This document shows positions 34,000-44,380 of a stretch of DNA of 64,000 nucleotides, one piece after another (positions within the stretch are counted from its first letter, which is position 1; each line of letters starts with the position of its first letter). The notes under the pieces are model-generated. The model did no database searches. It was not told the DNA's origin and saw only the letters and a list, made by a program, of their open reading frames with translations. The stretch covers positions 539,711-603,710 of the forward strand of contig NZ_KB894095.1 in the NCBI RefSeq assembly GCF_000374305.1. Direction: 5' to 3'. A program made the translations under genes and the position numbers. The stretch is from Actinomadura flavalba DSM 45200 (lineage in GTDB: Bacteria; Actinomycetota; Actinomycetes; Streptosporangiales; Streptosporangiaceae).

Positions 34000-36771
34000 T
34001 CAGGGGCAGTCGCCCCGGTTCTGGGCGGCGCGGACGAGGGTTCCGCAGACCGCGACCATCGTCAGCGTGCCGTTGGGCTGGACGGCCGCCAGCAGGACCG
34101 GTTTGCCGGGCACCTGGTGGCCGGTGGAGCGTGGGCCGAAGCTCAGCAGGCCCGTCGCGCCCTGCGGCTGCGCGCCCGGCCCCGGCTCGGTCAGCTCCGA
34201 CAGGATCGCGGCGGCCGTCGGCAGCGTGCGGCGGCGCTCGCCGTAGACGCGCTCGGCGGTGCCCGCGACGGTGCGGGCCGCGTCGTAGCCGAGCGCGGCG
34301 TGCGCGCGCGACGGGCGGATGTTCGCCGGAGCGGACGCCCCGACGATCTCGTTCACGACCGGGTCGAACGACGAGTAGAAGTTCTGCAACGGGCGGTCGC
34401 CGATCCAGCGCGGCGTCCACGCCTCGCGGGCGGCCAGCGGCGTGAACAGCAGGCGGATCGAGTCGGTGCGGCCGATCTCGGCGCCGTTGTCGCTGACGTA
34501 CTTGGTCACCTCGTCGGCGGCCAGCACGACGCGGCGGCCCCGGCAGTCGGTGTTGGCCAGCCGGTTGATGAACAGCCGGAACTCGTCCGAGCGGCCCGCG
34601 TAGTAGAAGACGTCCGCCGGGTTCTGGCACGCCTCCAGGACGCGGCCCGGCACCTGGCTCGGGTCGGCGTAGGGCAGCATCCGGGCCCGTCCGCCGAAAC
34701 TGCGCGCGAAGTCGGCGGCGAGGTTGCGGCTGTACAGGTCGTCGGGGCCGGTGTCGTAGAAGACGTCGGCGGTGCGGGCCCGGACGCCCGCCCGGCCCGT
34801 CCGCGCCCAGTGCGCCGCGTGCCGCGCCAGCCGCGCGTTCGGCGGCGCCAGCCGGAAGTAGTACGGGGAGAAGCCGCCCTGGTCGCGGGCCGTCCCGTCG
34901 TAGGTGTTCGTCGTGCCGATCATCGGCAGCGCCGAGCGGCCCAGCACCTCGATCGCCTCGCTCGTCGGGCGGCGCGACTGGCCGAAGCCGACCACGGCGA
35001 CGATGCTGCGGTCCTTCTCGGCCAGCTCCCGGACCCGCACCGCGACCTCGCGCGCGTACCGGAACCGCGAGCCCGCGTTCGCCAGCAGGACGCGCAGCCG
35101 GGGCGCGCCGCCCGCCTGGTTGTGCTGCCGCTGCGCGATCGACAGCCCGACCAGCTCGCCGTGGATGCCCGCGAGCAGGTCGGCCTGCGGGTTGCGGGTC
35201 GCCGGGTCGATCGTCATCGCGCCCAGGTAGACGAGCGTCACGTACGGTTTGCCGGAGTCGGCGACGGCGCGGTTCTCGTCCGCGATGCGGTCCTGCACGG
35301 CCTTCAGACGGTCGGTGAAGACCGTCGAGCCGTCGGTGACGCCGACGCACTCGCGGTTCGCCGCGTGCCAGACGTCGAACGGCGCGCAGTACCGGACGGC
35401 CTGCACCGCGATGACCGCGACCGACGCAGCCAGCACCGCGCCCATCGCCAGCCACGGCAGCGCCGGATGCGCCCAGAACGGACGGCGCCGTCCGCGATGC
35501 ACCGGAACGGCCGACGAGCCGTCCCCGCGCACGTTGACCCGGATCGTCCGGGCCGTGCCGAGGACGGCGACGCGGTGCCGGCGGCGCTCGTACGCGGCCC
35601 AGAACGGCTGCCCCTCGGGCGTCTCGCGCAACGCGGCCAGGTCGGCGGGCTCGGTGCCGCCGAGCCGCACCGCGACCGTCCCGGCCAGGTCGGCGGCCTC
35701 CTGCTCGGACGCGGCGGCCAGCACGAGCACCAGCGGGTCGAAGCGCTCCTCGCGGCGGCGGATCTCCTCCACCCAGCGGACCAGGCGGCGGCTGACGGCG
35801 CGGGCCGGGTCGTCCTCGGGCAGCGGCCCGGCGACGACCGCCGGGTAGCGCACCCGCGCCCACGCCGACTGCCGGGCGCCGCGCCGGTAGGCGATGCGCA
35901 GGTCCTGGAGGAACGCGGCGACGAGGAGGCGCTCGATCGCGTCGTCCAGCGGGCCGGGGCCCGACTCGTCCCGGAACACGACGTCCAGGGCCAGGCCCAG
36001 GAAGTCCACCGAGCGCCGGCCGCGCAGGTAGGTCTGGTGGGCGGAGGCGAACCAGCGGTAGCGGCGGCGGCCCGCGCGGTCGCGGGTGCGCGCCGCGACC
36101 TGGCCGCCGAGCACGGAGACGCCGACGCCCGCCGCGATCATGGCGGCGGCCAGGTCCAGGGTGCTCGCCGCGCCCGCCGACACCAGCGCCACCACCGCCA
36201 CGCCGATCGGCGCGACCTGCTCCAGATGCCCGAGGACGGTCGCCATGCGGCCCTGCCCGCCGGGCTGGTCGGCCGGGACGACGATGCGGCGGCGCCGCTG
36301 GATCGCCCGGGCCAGCAGCGTGCGGCGCTGGGCGTCCTCCTCGGCGTCGCGCAGGTTCGCGGCGAGCTGCCACTGCTGGCGCTGCGCGTTCGTCGTCAGC
36401 TCGACGACCTGCCCGGCCTCCTGCCGCAGCCGCATCCGGCGGACCTCCAGCAGCCACAGCACCATGCTGAGCAGCGGGAAGCGCAGCCGCGCGCCCGACA
36501 GCCGCCGCGCCAGGTGGCGCAGCAGCAGCGCCATGTCGGTGCGGGCGCCGGACCCGGACGCGCCGTGCAGGTGCCCGACCGGGCCGCCGTCGGCGGACGC
36601 CCGCTCGACCAGCCGCTGGGTGGCGTGCCGCAGGTCGTCGTCGGCGCCCGCCAGGACGAGCACCGGGCGCAGCCGGTCGCCCGCGCGGCGCGGGGGGCGC
36701 TCGCGCAGCCGCTCGAACAGGCTCTCCAGCCCTTCGAGCCTGTCCCCGCGCGGCTCGTGGCCACTCCCCAC
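34000..36771 (-). CDS. membrane-anchored protein with extracellular periplasmic-binding-protein-like domain
   Basis: A 923-residue protein. Residues 1-~170 are cytosolic and may be a degenerate nucleotide-binding fold (RPVLVLAGADDDLRHATQRL) without a Walker A motif. One or two hydrophobic stretches lie at ~175-225. A helical cytosolic part follows, then a transmembrane helix at ~435-460 (LPWLAMGAVLAASVAVIAVQ). Residues ~470-923 resemble the leucine/amide type of solute-binding protein: YVTLVYLGAMTIDPATRN, AVVGFGQSRRPTSEAIEVLG, then PMIGTTNTYDG. The layout suggests a receptor that binds a ligand outside and signals inside, not a transporter subunit. The GTG start has GAGGGGGTGGGAC upstream. 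No ABC permease genes are nearby. Confidence 0.7.
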   Translation of the reverse strand: MGSGHEPRGDRLEGLESLFERLRERPPRRAGDRLRPVLVLAGADDDLRHATQRLVERASADGGPVGHLHGASGSGARTDMALLLRHLARRLSGARLRFPLLSMVLWLLEVRRMRLRQEAGQVVELTTNAQRQQWQLAANLRDAEEDAQRRTLLARAIQRRRRIVVPADQPGGQGRMATVLGHLEQVAPIGVAVVALVSAGAASTLDLAAAMIAAGVGVSVLGGQVAARTRDRAGRRRYRWFASAHQTYLRGRRSVDFLGLALDVVFRDESGPGPLDDAIERLLVAAFLQDLRIAYRRGARQSAWARVRYPAVVAGPLPEDDPARAVSRRLVRWVEEIRRREERFDPLVLVLAAASEQEAADLAGTVAVRLGGTEPADLAALRETPEGQPFWAAYERRRHRVAVLGTARTIRVNVRGDGSSAVPVHRGRRRPFWAHPALPWLAMGAVLAASVAVIAVQAVRYCAPFDVWHAANRECVGVTDGSTVFTDRLKAVQDRIADENRAVADSGKPYVTLVYLGAMTIDPATRNPQADLLAGIHGELVGLSIAQRQHNQAGGAPRLRVLLANAGSRFRYAREVAVRVRELAEKDRSIVAVVGFGQSRRPTSEAIEVLGRSALPMIGTTNTYDGTARDQGGFSPYYFRLAPPNARLARHAAHWARTGRAGVRARTADVFYDTGPDDLYSRNLAADFARSFGGRARMLPYADPSQVPGRVLEACQNPADVFYYAGRSDEFRLFINRLANTDCRGRRVVLAADEVTKYVSDNGAEIGRTDSIRLLFTPLAAREAWTPRWIGDRPLQNFYSSFDPVVNEIVGASAPANIRPSRAHAALGYDAARTVAGTAERVYGERRRTLPTAAAILSELTEPGPGAQPQGATGLLSFGPRSTGHQVPGKPVLLAAVQPNGTLTMVAVCGTLVRAAQNRGDCP

Positions 36772-36851
36772 GTCCCACCCCCTCGATCATCGGCGCGCCT
36801 CATCCAACCGTCCGCTTTCCTGCATGAAAAGGTGTTTGCCAGGATGGTTCC

Positions 36852-38409
<1,558 letters not shown>

Positions 38410-38474
38410 GGTCGGTGATCGCCCTGGTCCGGTAGTTCGGCTGGACTGGTGGGTGCAGTTGCTGTGTTTGCTTT

Positions 38475-38493
38475 GCCGCGACTTCGTCGCGGC
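38475..38493 (+). terminator. hairpin after serC
   Basis: GCCGCGAC and GTCGCGGC pair exactly over 8 bases with a TTC loop, 66 bases past the serC stop. It is the likeliest serC terminator, together with the larger stem next to it. Confidence 0.5.
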
Positions 38494-38494
38494 G

Positions 38495-38588
38495 GGGTCA
38501 GGGCCTTTTTGGCACCGCCGCAGAGGGCTTGATCATCCTCCCTTCGGTCCGGATGATCAAGCCCTCTGCGGCGGTGCGGCCCTGACCC
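38495..38588. repeat. long stem-loop element
   Basis: A perfect 25-base inverted pair (38513-38537 and 38552-38576, containing CGCAGAGGGCTTGATCATC) surrounds a 14-base loop. Outside it, GGGTCAGGGCC (38495-38505) and GGCCCTGACCC (38578-38588) pair again after a short bulge of TTTTTGG. This is much longer than an ordinary terminator and looks like a REP- or MITE-type element. Confidence 0.7.
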
Positions 38589-38609
38589 GGTGGTTCGCGT
38601 GTATACGGC
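38576..38609 (-). repeat. 34-base dispersed repeat, copy B
   Basis: The reverse complement of this stretch matches 8315-8348 at 33 of 34 positions. Part of it is also the outer arm of the long stem-loop, so the two structures form one composite element. Confidence 0.65.
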
Positions 38610-38751
38610 TCTGCGTGCGAGTCCTGGTTCTGTGCGGCTCTTACGCATCGGGCCTCTGTGGCTGGGGCTCCTTCGGCGCGGGTTCGCGTCTGGGTGTCGG
38701 GCTGGGGGGTATGGGTTCGGGGTGGGGGTGGGGGCGCATAAGGTGGCGTCT

Positions 38752-38835
38752 GTGAACCGCGCGCCCCAATGGCTGCTTCCCACCGTGCTGACCGCGCTCG
38801 TCCTGGCCGTGGTCGCCGGTGCGCTGCTGAAGTGA
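38752..38835 (+). CDS. 27-residue hydrophobic protein
   Basis: A GTG with a very good AAGGTGG ribosome site starts a 27-codon frame. It encodes a single membrane-spanning stretch (WLLPTVLTALVLAVVAGALL) with a basic end. The gene stops 32 bases before the secreted protein gene and may be co-transcribed with it. Function unknown; translation is supported only by the ribosome site and composition. Confidence 0.45.
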   Translation: MNRAPQWLLPTVLTALVLAVVAGALLK

Positions 38836-38867
38836 CCGTCGTGCGTCGCGTGCGGGGAGGATGAGGC

Positions 38868-39881
38868 ATGTCGCGTCCGTCCGGGCCGTGGCGGTTCGTC
38901 GCCTTGTGCGGTGCGGTCGCGTTGGTGGCGGGGACGGCTGCGCCCGCCGTGGCCGCAGACGCCGAGGACAGGGTGCTGTTCCGGGTCTCCGATCCGCGCA
39001 TCTCCGAATCCAGCGGACTCGCCGTCAGCAAGCGGCATCCCGGGGTGATCTACACCCACAACGACTCCGGCGGCTCCCCGAACGTGTACGCGCTCGACTC
39101 CCGGGGACGCACCGTCGCCGTCCTCACGCTCGGCGGCGCGACCGCCCGCGACTGGGAGGCCATGGCGATCGGCGAGGACGAGCGCGGCCGCCCCGCGATC
39201 TACGTGGCCGACATCGGCGACAACCTCGGCGGCGCCTGGCCGTACGTCACCGTCTACCGCATCCCCGAGCCCGCCGACCTGCGCACCCGCACGATCCGCG
39301 CCACCGCGTTCCGGTTCAAGTACGAGGACGGCCCGCGCAACGCCGAGACCATGATGATCGACCCGCGCACGAACCGGCTCTACATCGCGAGCAAGCTGTT
39401 CGGCGCCGCCCTCTACGCGGCCCCCAAGACCCTGCGCACGAACGGGTTCAACCGGCTCCGCAAGGTGGGCGACGCCCCGTCGATCGCCACCGACGGCGCG
39501 TTCGCCCCGGACGGACGGTCCTACGTCATCCGCACGTACTTCGGCGCCCGCGTCTACGCGATGAGCGCCGACGGCAAACCCGGCAAGTCCCTCGGATCGG
39601 TCGCGCTGCCCGCGCAGAAGCAGGGCGAGTCGATCACCTACGGCGCCGACGGACGCTCCGTCCTGGTCGGCTCCGAAGGCGTCGACCAGCCGCTGCACCG
39701 GGTGGCGCTGCCCGTCGCGGTCCGTCCGTCGCCGCCCGCGTCGCCGCGGCCCGTCCCCGGCGGCGACCCGCAGGCCGACGAGGGCCGCCGCACCGACATC
39801 GGAGGAACACGGACGGGCCTGTTCCTCGTTCTGGCCATCGCGGGCGTCGTCGGTTACGGGGTGGTCCGGCGAAGGTCATGA
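38868..39881 (+). CDS. secreted, membrane-anchored propeller-like protein
   Basis: A 337-residue protein. It has a signal peptide (residues 1-30, ending APAVAA), a body of beta-propeller-like repeats (SGLAVSKRHPGVIYTHNDSG, IYVADIGDN, ESITYGADGRSVLVGSEG), a Pro-rich linker, and a C-terminal helix (TGLFLVLAIAGVVGYGVV) followed by RRRS as a membrane anchor. It is expected on the outer face of the membrane. GGGAGGATGAGGC precedes the ATG. The ligand or enzyme role is not evident. Confidence 0.75.
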   Translation: MSRPSGPWRFVALCGAVALVAGTAAPAVAADAEDRVLFRVSDPRISESSGLAVSKRHPGVIYTHNDSGGSPNVYALDSRGRTVAVLTLGGATARDWEAMAIGEDERGRPAIYVADIGDNLGGAWPYVTVYRIPEPADLRTRTIRATAFRFKYEDGPRNAETMMIDPRTNRLYIASKLFGAALYAAPKTLRTNGFNRLRKVGDAPSIATDGAFAPDGRSYVIRTYFGARVYAMSADGKPGKSLGSVALPAQKQGESITYGADGRSVLVGSEGVDQPLHRVALPVAVRPSPPASPRPVPGGDPQADEGRRTDIGGTRTGLFLVLAIAGVVGYGVVRRRS

Positions 39882-39915
39882 CATCCCCGACCGGAAACAT
39901 GTGAGGATGCCGACT

Positions 39916-41901
39916 GTGGAGCATGAGCTGGCGGGCCTGCACGGCTCGGGCGGACGGTGGCGTCCGGTCGGGGCGGGGCCGTTCGCGCTGCTGGCGGTGG
40001 CGCTCGCGCTGTCGCCCATCCGGCCGGTGTGGCTGTGGGCGGCGCTGATCGCCGTCGCCGTCGCGCTGCCGTGGGGCCTCGCCGCGATCGTCGGAGCGCG
40101 GGTGCGGCCGTACTGGCGGCTCTCGCCCGCCGGGCTGGAACGCGTCCCCGCGCGGGGCCCCGGCGAGATCCGCTACGCGCGCTCGCGCATCGAGCAGCTC
40201 GCGCTGACCACGGCCGACGACGGGCTCACCGTCGTCCACAAGTTCGGCCGCACCCCCGCCGGGACGCTGCGCTCGCTGGGCATGGAGCCGCTGGCGCTGT
40301 TCGTGACGGCGCGGCGGCTCGGCATCCCCGTCCAGGTCCTCGACGGCGAGACCGCCGACCTGCTCGACCCCGCCGTCGACGACCCGCCGCCCACCGGGCG
40401 CGGCGAGGTCGCGGTGTCGCTCGGCCCGCTGCCGCCCGACCACGCCGTCGAACAGCGGCTCCTCGACCAGGAGGCGCGGCTGCTGGAGGCCGCCCACTCC
40501 CCCGGCGCGGCCGACGCGCCGCCCGGCGGCAAGGTGCGGCTGTCCTCGCCGTCGCCGCTGCCCGGCGGACGCCGCGCCGCGCTGCTCGGGCTCGTCGTCG
40601 CGTCGCTGGGCGTGGCGATGGTCGTGCGGATCGCCGCCGAGGACGCCACCGACTTCGGCGCCCGCCTCGCCGCGGGCTGCTGGGCGCTCGCCGCCATCCT
40701 CGGCGTGCTCGTGGCGCGGCGGCGGGTGCTGGCGACCGGGCGGGTGCACTGGACGATCACCGCCGACGGGCTGTCGGTGCGGACCCGTCCCGGGCCGCGC
40801 GCGCCCGTCGAACTGCCCGCCGCGCGGGTCGCGGCGCTCGTCGTCGGGCCCGGCCTGCGACTGGACGCGCTGACCGGCCAGCCGCGCCCCGCCGACCCGG
40901 CCGTCCTGGTGTTCGGGCACCGGCTCGAACTGCTCGCCCGGCTCCCCGCGCACGGCCTGGACGCGTTCCAGCTCGTGCACGCCCTCGACGACCACGGCTA
41001 CCACGTCGTGACGCCCGGCGCGCCCGCGCCGCGCACCCCCGAGTACGGGCTGGAGGGGCTGCCGGAGATCTTCGCGCAGGTGCCCGGCGGGCGGCTCGTC
41101 GTCGCCGATGACGGCCTGGGCTGGGCCGACGCGGCGGGCGACGTCGTGCTGCGGATGCCGCCCGACCGCGTCGGCGGCATCGAGCTGCTGACCATCGCGG
41201 GCCACGCCTGGGTGCGGCTCTACGACGCCGACGGCGACGAGTTCTTCGCCGCGCCGCTGTCCGCGCTGCGCATCCCGCGCACCGAGCTGCGCGAGGCGGC
41301 GAAGGCCGCCGGGCTGCCCGTCACCGACGCCGAGTACGACGCGTACCTGAACGCCGCGTTCCACTCGGCCGTCGCCGGGTTCACCGAGCCGGAGCAGCCG
41401 CGCCTGTCGCCGTCCCTGACGGCCCCCGGCGTCACCCTGGACGCGACGCGCCGCTCCCGCGCGGCGGCCTACGTCGCCTCGGTGCTGCTCGGCCAGATCA
41501 TCGCGCTGGCCGGGGCGCTGTGGGCCGGTCCCTACCTGGGCGGCTTCTCGCTGACGGCGAGCTGGGCCGTCCCGGCGGGACTGCTGGCGAGCGTCGCGGG
41601 CGCCTGGCTCTACGACCGCAACCGCGCGCAGCTCCGCGTGTCGTCGGCGGGCGTCGCCGTCGTCACCCGGCGGGGCCGCCTGGAATGGGACGTCACCCGC
41701 GACCGCGTCGGCGGCGTCGGCATCGACGACTCCACCGACCGCCTCCCCCGCCTCGTCGTGTGGGGTCCGTCGGGCCGCGTGCTGCGCCAGGTCGGCTTCC
41801 CGCCCGACCTCATCGCGTTGCGCCGCGCCTGCGAGAAGCACGGCCTCCCCTGGGGCCCGCCGGACGCGACCCGCCCCGCTCCCCCGCCGCCCGAACTCTG
41901 A
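39916..41901 (+). CDS. multi-span membrane protein with three PH-like modules
   Basis: About 661 residues. A two-helix hairpin followed by a soluble PH-like beta domain is repeated three times. Hairpins are near residues 20-65, 225-265 and 520-570. The beta parts begin YWRLSPAGLERVPARG, VHWTITADGLSVRTRPG and QLRVSSAGVAVVTRRG. The three parts share the pattern aromatic/hydrophobic-x-[I/V]-[T/S]-x-x-G-[L/V]-x-V. It is probably an inner-membrane protein of the bacterial PH type. The GTG at 39916 is preferred because GAGGA lies eight bases upstream; the frame is open from 39901. Confidence 0.7.
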   Translation: MEHELAGLHGSGGRWRPVGAGPFALLAVALALSPIRPVWLWAALIAVAVALPWGLAAIVGARVRPYWRLSPAGLERVPARGPGEIRYARSRIEQLALTTADDGLTVVHKFGRTPAGTLRSLGMEPLALFVTARRLGIPVQVLDGETADLLDPAVDDPPPTGRGEVAVSLGPLPPDHAVEQRLLDQEARLLEAAHSPGAADAPPGGKVRLSSPSPLPGGRRAALLGLVVASLGVAMVVRIAAEDATDFGARLAAGCWALAAILGVLVARRRVLATGRVHWTITADGLSVRTRPGPRAPVELPAARVAALVVGPGLRLDALTGQPRPADPAVLVFGHRLELLARLPAHGLDAFQLVHALDDHGYHVVTPGAPAPRTPEYGLEGLPEIFAQVPGGRLVVADDGLGWADAAGDVVLRMPPDRVGGIELLTIAGHAWVRLYDADGDEFFAAPLSALRIPRTELREAAKAAGLPVTDAEYDAYLNAAFHSAVAGFTEPEQPRLSPSLTAPGVTLDATRRSRAAAYVASVLLGQIIALAGALWAGPYLGGFSLTASWAVPAGLLASVAGAWLYDRNRAQLRVSSAGVAVVTRRGRLEWDVTRDRVGGVGIDDSTDRLPRLVVWGPSGRVLRQVGFPPDLIALRRACEKHGLPWGPPDATRPAPPPPEL

Positions 41902-41908
41902 CGCCCGT

Positions 41909-42472
41909 TCAGCGCAGCGACCAGGTCTTCAGGGTCTCGTAGTCCGGCTGGGCGTGGGCCTCGGTGGGCGGGTGGCTGCGGACGAGCGTGACCGCGTCGG
42001 CGTGCCACGGCGCGGACGCGAACGTCGTCAAAGGCTCCAGCAGGCGGCGGACGTCGATCGGCGAGCGCGTGCGCGCCAGCGTCACGTGCGGGCGGTACAT
42101 GCGGTGCGTGTCGATGGGCAGGCCGGCGCGGCGGCCCGCCGCGTTCGTCGCGGCGGCGAGGCCCGCCAGGGCGCGGCGGTCGCCATAGACGCCCGTCCAG
42201 ACGACGCGGGCGTGCTGCCCGCCGAGCGGGAACGCGCCGCCGCCGACGAGCGCCAGGCGCATCCGGTCATGCCGGGCGATGGCGCGTTCCAAGCGGGGCA
42301 GCAGGCGGTCGAACGTGAGGTCGTCGACGTCACCGAGGAACGTGAGCGTCACGTGCAGCAGGTCGCGGCGGACCCAGCGCAGGCCCGGCCACGCGGCGCG
42401 GAACGGGTCGATGAACGCGTCCAGACCGTCCAGGACCTCGGGGGGCGGCAGCAACGCCACGAACAGCCTCAT
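41909..42472 (-). CDS. thpR: RNA 2',3'-cyclic phosphodiesterase
   Basis: A 187-residue 2H phosphoesterase (LigT/ThpR). The two His-x-Thr-x motifs are HVTL at 40-43 and HVTL at 129-132. It opens 2',3'-cyclic phosphate ends on RNA. MRLFVALLPP is the typical start. GGAGGGG lies about 10 bases upstream of the ATG. It ends 7 bases from the convergent membrane-protein gene. Confidence 0.88.
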   Translation of the reverse strand: MRLFVALLPPPEVLDGLDAFIDPFRAAWPGLRWVRRDLLHVTLTFLGDVDDLTFDRLLPRLERAIARHDRMRLALVGGGAFPLGGQHARVVWTGVYGDRRALAGLAAATNAAGRRAGLPIDTHRMYRPHVTLARTRSPIDVRRLLEPLTTFASAPWHADAVTLVRSHPPTEAHAQPDYETLKTWSLR

Positions 42473-42543
42473 CGGGGCACCACCCCTCCAGACTCGCAGC
42501 CGGAACGCCCCTTGTCCACGCGGAACGCCCGGTCAACCGGCGG

Positions 42544-43776
42544 TCAAGATCCTGTTGCGGGCGCCGGGCGCAGCACGCCCCGGACGGCGCCGCGCGGCGC
42601 CATGATCGCCGCGACCGTCAGCGTCGCCGCCAGCGCCACCGCCCCGCCGAGCACCAGCGACAGGCGCGGCCCGAAGTGCGACGCCATCCACCCGACGACC
42701 GGCGCGCCCAGCGGATTCGTCCCCATGAACACGAACATGTAGAGGCCCATCACGCGGCCCCGGAACTCCGGCGCCGCGCCGAGCTGCATGCTCGCGTTCG
42801 CCGCCGTCGTGAACGTCATCAGCGCGATGCCCGTCGGGACGAGCAGCGCCAGGAACGACCAGTACGTCGGCATCACGCCGGTGACCATCTCCAGCACGCC
42901 GAACACCGCCGCCGCGCCGAGCAGCAGCCGCAGCCGGGGCCGCGCCACCCGGCGCGCCGCCAGCAGCGCGCCGGTCAGCGCGCCGACCGCGAGCATGCTG
43001 GACGCCAGCCCGAACGACGACGCGCCCGTGTGGAACACCTCGCGGGCCACCAGCGCGATCGTGATCTGGAAGTTCATCCCGAACGTCGCGACGAACCCGA
43101 CGAGGACCAGCGTCATCAGCAGGTCGCGGCGCCCGGCCACGTACCGCAGGCCGTCGCGGAGCTGGCCCTTGGCGCGCTTGACCGGTTCGGACGGGTTCAG
43201 CTCGTCCGGCCGCATCCGGTACAGCCCGTACAGGACGGCCGCGAACGACGCCGCGTTGACGAGGAACACCGGTCCCGTCCCGATCGCGGCGATGAGGACG
43301 CCCGCGACGGCCGGGCCGATCATCCGGGCGCCGTTGAACGTGGCGCTGTTCAGCGCGATCGCGTTGGGCAGGTCGTCGCGGCCCACCATCTCCACGACGA
43401 ACGCCTGCCGCACCGGGTTGTCGACGACGGTGGCGAGGCCGAGCCCGAACGCCAGCACGTACACGTGCCAGACCTGCGCCGCGCCCGTGACCGTCAGGAC
43501 GCCCAGGACCAGCGCGAGCAGCCCCATCGACACCTGCGTGATCATCAGCAGCCGGCGCTTGTCGTACCGGTCGGCGATGACGCCGCCCCACAGGCCGAAC
43601 AGCAGCAGCGGGAGGAACTGGAGCGCCGTCGTGATGCCGAGCGCGATGCCGCCGTTCGTCGCGAGCTGGAGGACGAGCCAGTCCTGCGCGACGCGCTGCA
43701 TCCACGTGCCGGTGTTGGAGACGACCTGGCCGAGCGCGAACCTGCGGTAGTTCGGGACGCGCAGCGAGCGGAACAT
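42544..43776 (-). CDS. MFS drug exporter, MarR-linked
   Basis: A 410-residue, 12-helix transporter of the MFS_3 type: FRSLRVPNYRRFALGQVVSN leads to helix 1, GLWGGVIADRYDKRRLL is the loop motif and GAAPEFRGRVMGLYMFVF is the second-half counterpart. It probably exports drugs. The ATG at 43776 is 24 bases after the MarR stop, so the two genes form one operon and MarR is the likely repressor. The ribosome site is weak. Confidence 0.87.
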   Translation of the reverse strand: MFRSLRVPNYRRFALGQVVSNTGTWMQRVAQDWLVLQLATNGGIALGITTALQFLPLLLFGLWGGVIADRYDKRRLLMITQVSMGLLALVLGVLTVTGAAQVWHVYVLAFGLGLATVVDNPVRQAFVVEMVGRDDLPNAIALNSATFNGARMIGPAVAGVLIAAIGTGPVFLVNAASFAAVLYGLYRMRPDELNPSEPVKRAKGQLRDGLRYVAGRRDLLMTLVLVGFVATFGMNFQITIALVAREVFHTGASSFGLASSMLAVGALTGALLAARRVARPRLRLLLGAAAVFGVLEMVTGVMPTYWSFLALLVPTGIALMTFTTAANASMQLGAAPEFRGRVMGLYMFVFMGTNPLGAPVVGWMASHFGPRLSLVLGGAVALAATLTVAAIMAPRGAVRGVLRPAPATGS

Positions 43777-43799
43777 GCCGCCGCGCTTCGTCGTCTCGG

Positions 43800-44231
43800 T
43801 CAGGCTTTGCTGAGCTTGTCCAGGATCGGTGCCGCGCGGCGCAGCGTCTCCCGCTCCTGCGGGGTGAGCTGGGCGAGCTGCCGGGCCAGCCACGCCTCCT
43901 TGCGGCGGCGCTGCGCCGCCAGCAGCGTCTCGGCCGCCTCGGTCGGGGTGATCACGACCTGGCGTCCGTCCGTCGGGTGCGGGGCCCGCGTCACCAGCCC
44001 GCGTTCCTCCAGGTGCGCGATCACGCGCGTCATCGACGGGGGCTGCACCTTCTCGTGGTCCGCCAGCTCTCGCGGGGTCATCCCCCGGTGCTGCTGGAGC
44101 GCCGCGAGCGCGGCGAACTGCGTGAGGGAGAGTGAGCCGCCGTCGTCGTCCTCGGACGGCCGGAGCGTGCGCAGCCGCCGGGAGAGCCGCGCGATCGAGA
44201 TGCGCAGCTCCTCGGCCAGGGCGGGAGGCAT
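43800..44231 (-). CDS. MarR-family transcriptional repressor
   Basis: A 143-residue MarR protein. The winged helix covers LTQFAALAALQQHRGMTPRE, PPSMTRVIAHLEERGLVTR and PTDGRQVVITPT. AAGGA precedes the ATG. Upstream, TTAGCAAAAGCAATG on the coding strand is an AT-rich, partly dyad sequence that could be its own operator. It is the first gene of a two-gene operon with an exporter. Confidence 0.88.
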   Translation of the reverse strand: MPPALAEELRISIARLSRRLRTLRPSEDDDGGSLSLTQFAALAALQQHRGMTPRELADHEKVQPPSMTRVIAHLEERGLVTRAPHPTDGRQVVITPTEAAETLLAAQRRRKEAWLARQLAQLTPQERETLRRAAPILDKLSKA

Positions 44232-44380
44232 GGTGGGAGTCCTTCGCAGAAGTCATTGCTTTTGCTAACGAACGACGGCGGGCCCGTATTCCGGCCCCGC
44301 CCGCCCGCGACGAACGTCGTCCCGATCATCGCGGCCCCCATGGTGCCACGCCCCGACCGCACGGCCGATAACCTGGCCGT

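Larger units (their letters stand above)
38410..38751. other. palindrome-rich intergenic region after serC
   Basis: No convincing gene is seen in this 342-base stretch. It holds an 8-base hairpin (38475-38493), a very long stem-loop (38495-38588), the second copy of the 34-base repeat (38576-38609) and then a G-rich run to the next small gene. Its base composition differs from neighbouring genes, with more T. Confidence 0.6.

Noticed and set aside
32807..36790. Very long open frames on both strands (over 1,100 codons) across citA and the receptor gene.
   Set aside because: They are Arg/Pro/Ala-rich shadows produced by GC bias. citA and the receptor gene have clear family features, codon bias and ribosome sites.
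38495..38609. Insertion sequence or transposon.
   Set aside because: No transposase-like frame and no target-site duplication are visible. It can be at most a non-autonomous element.
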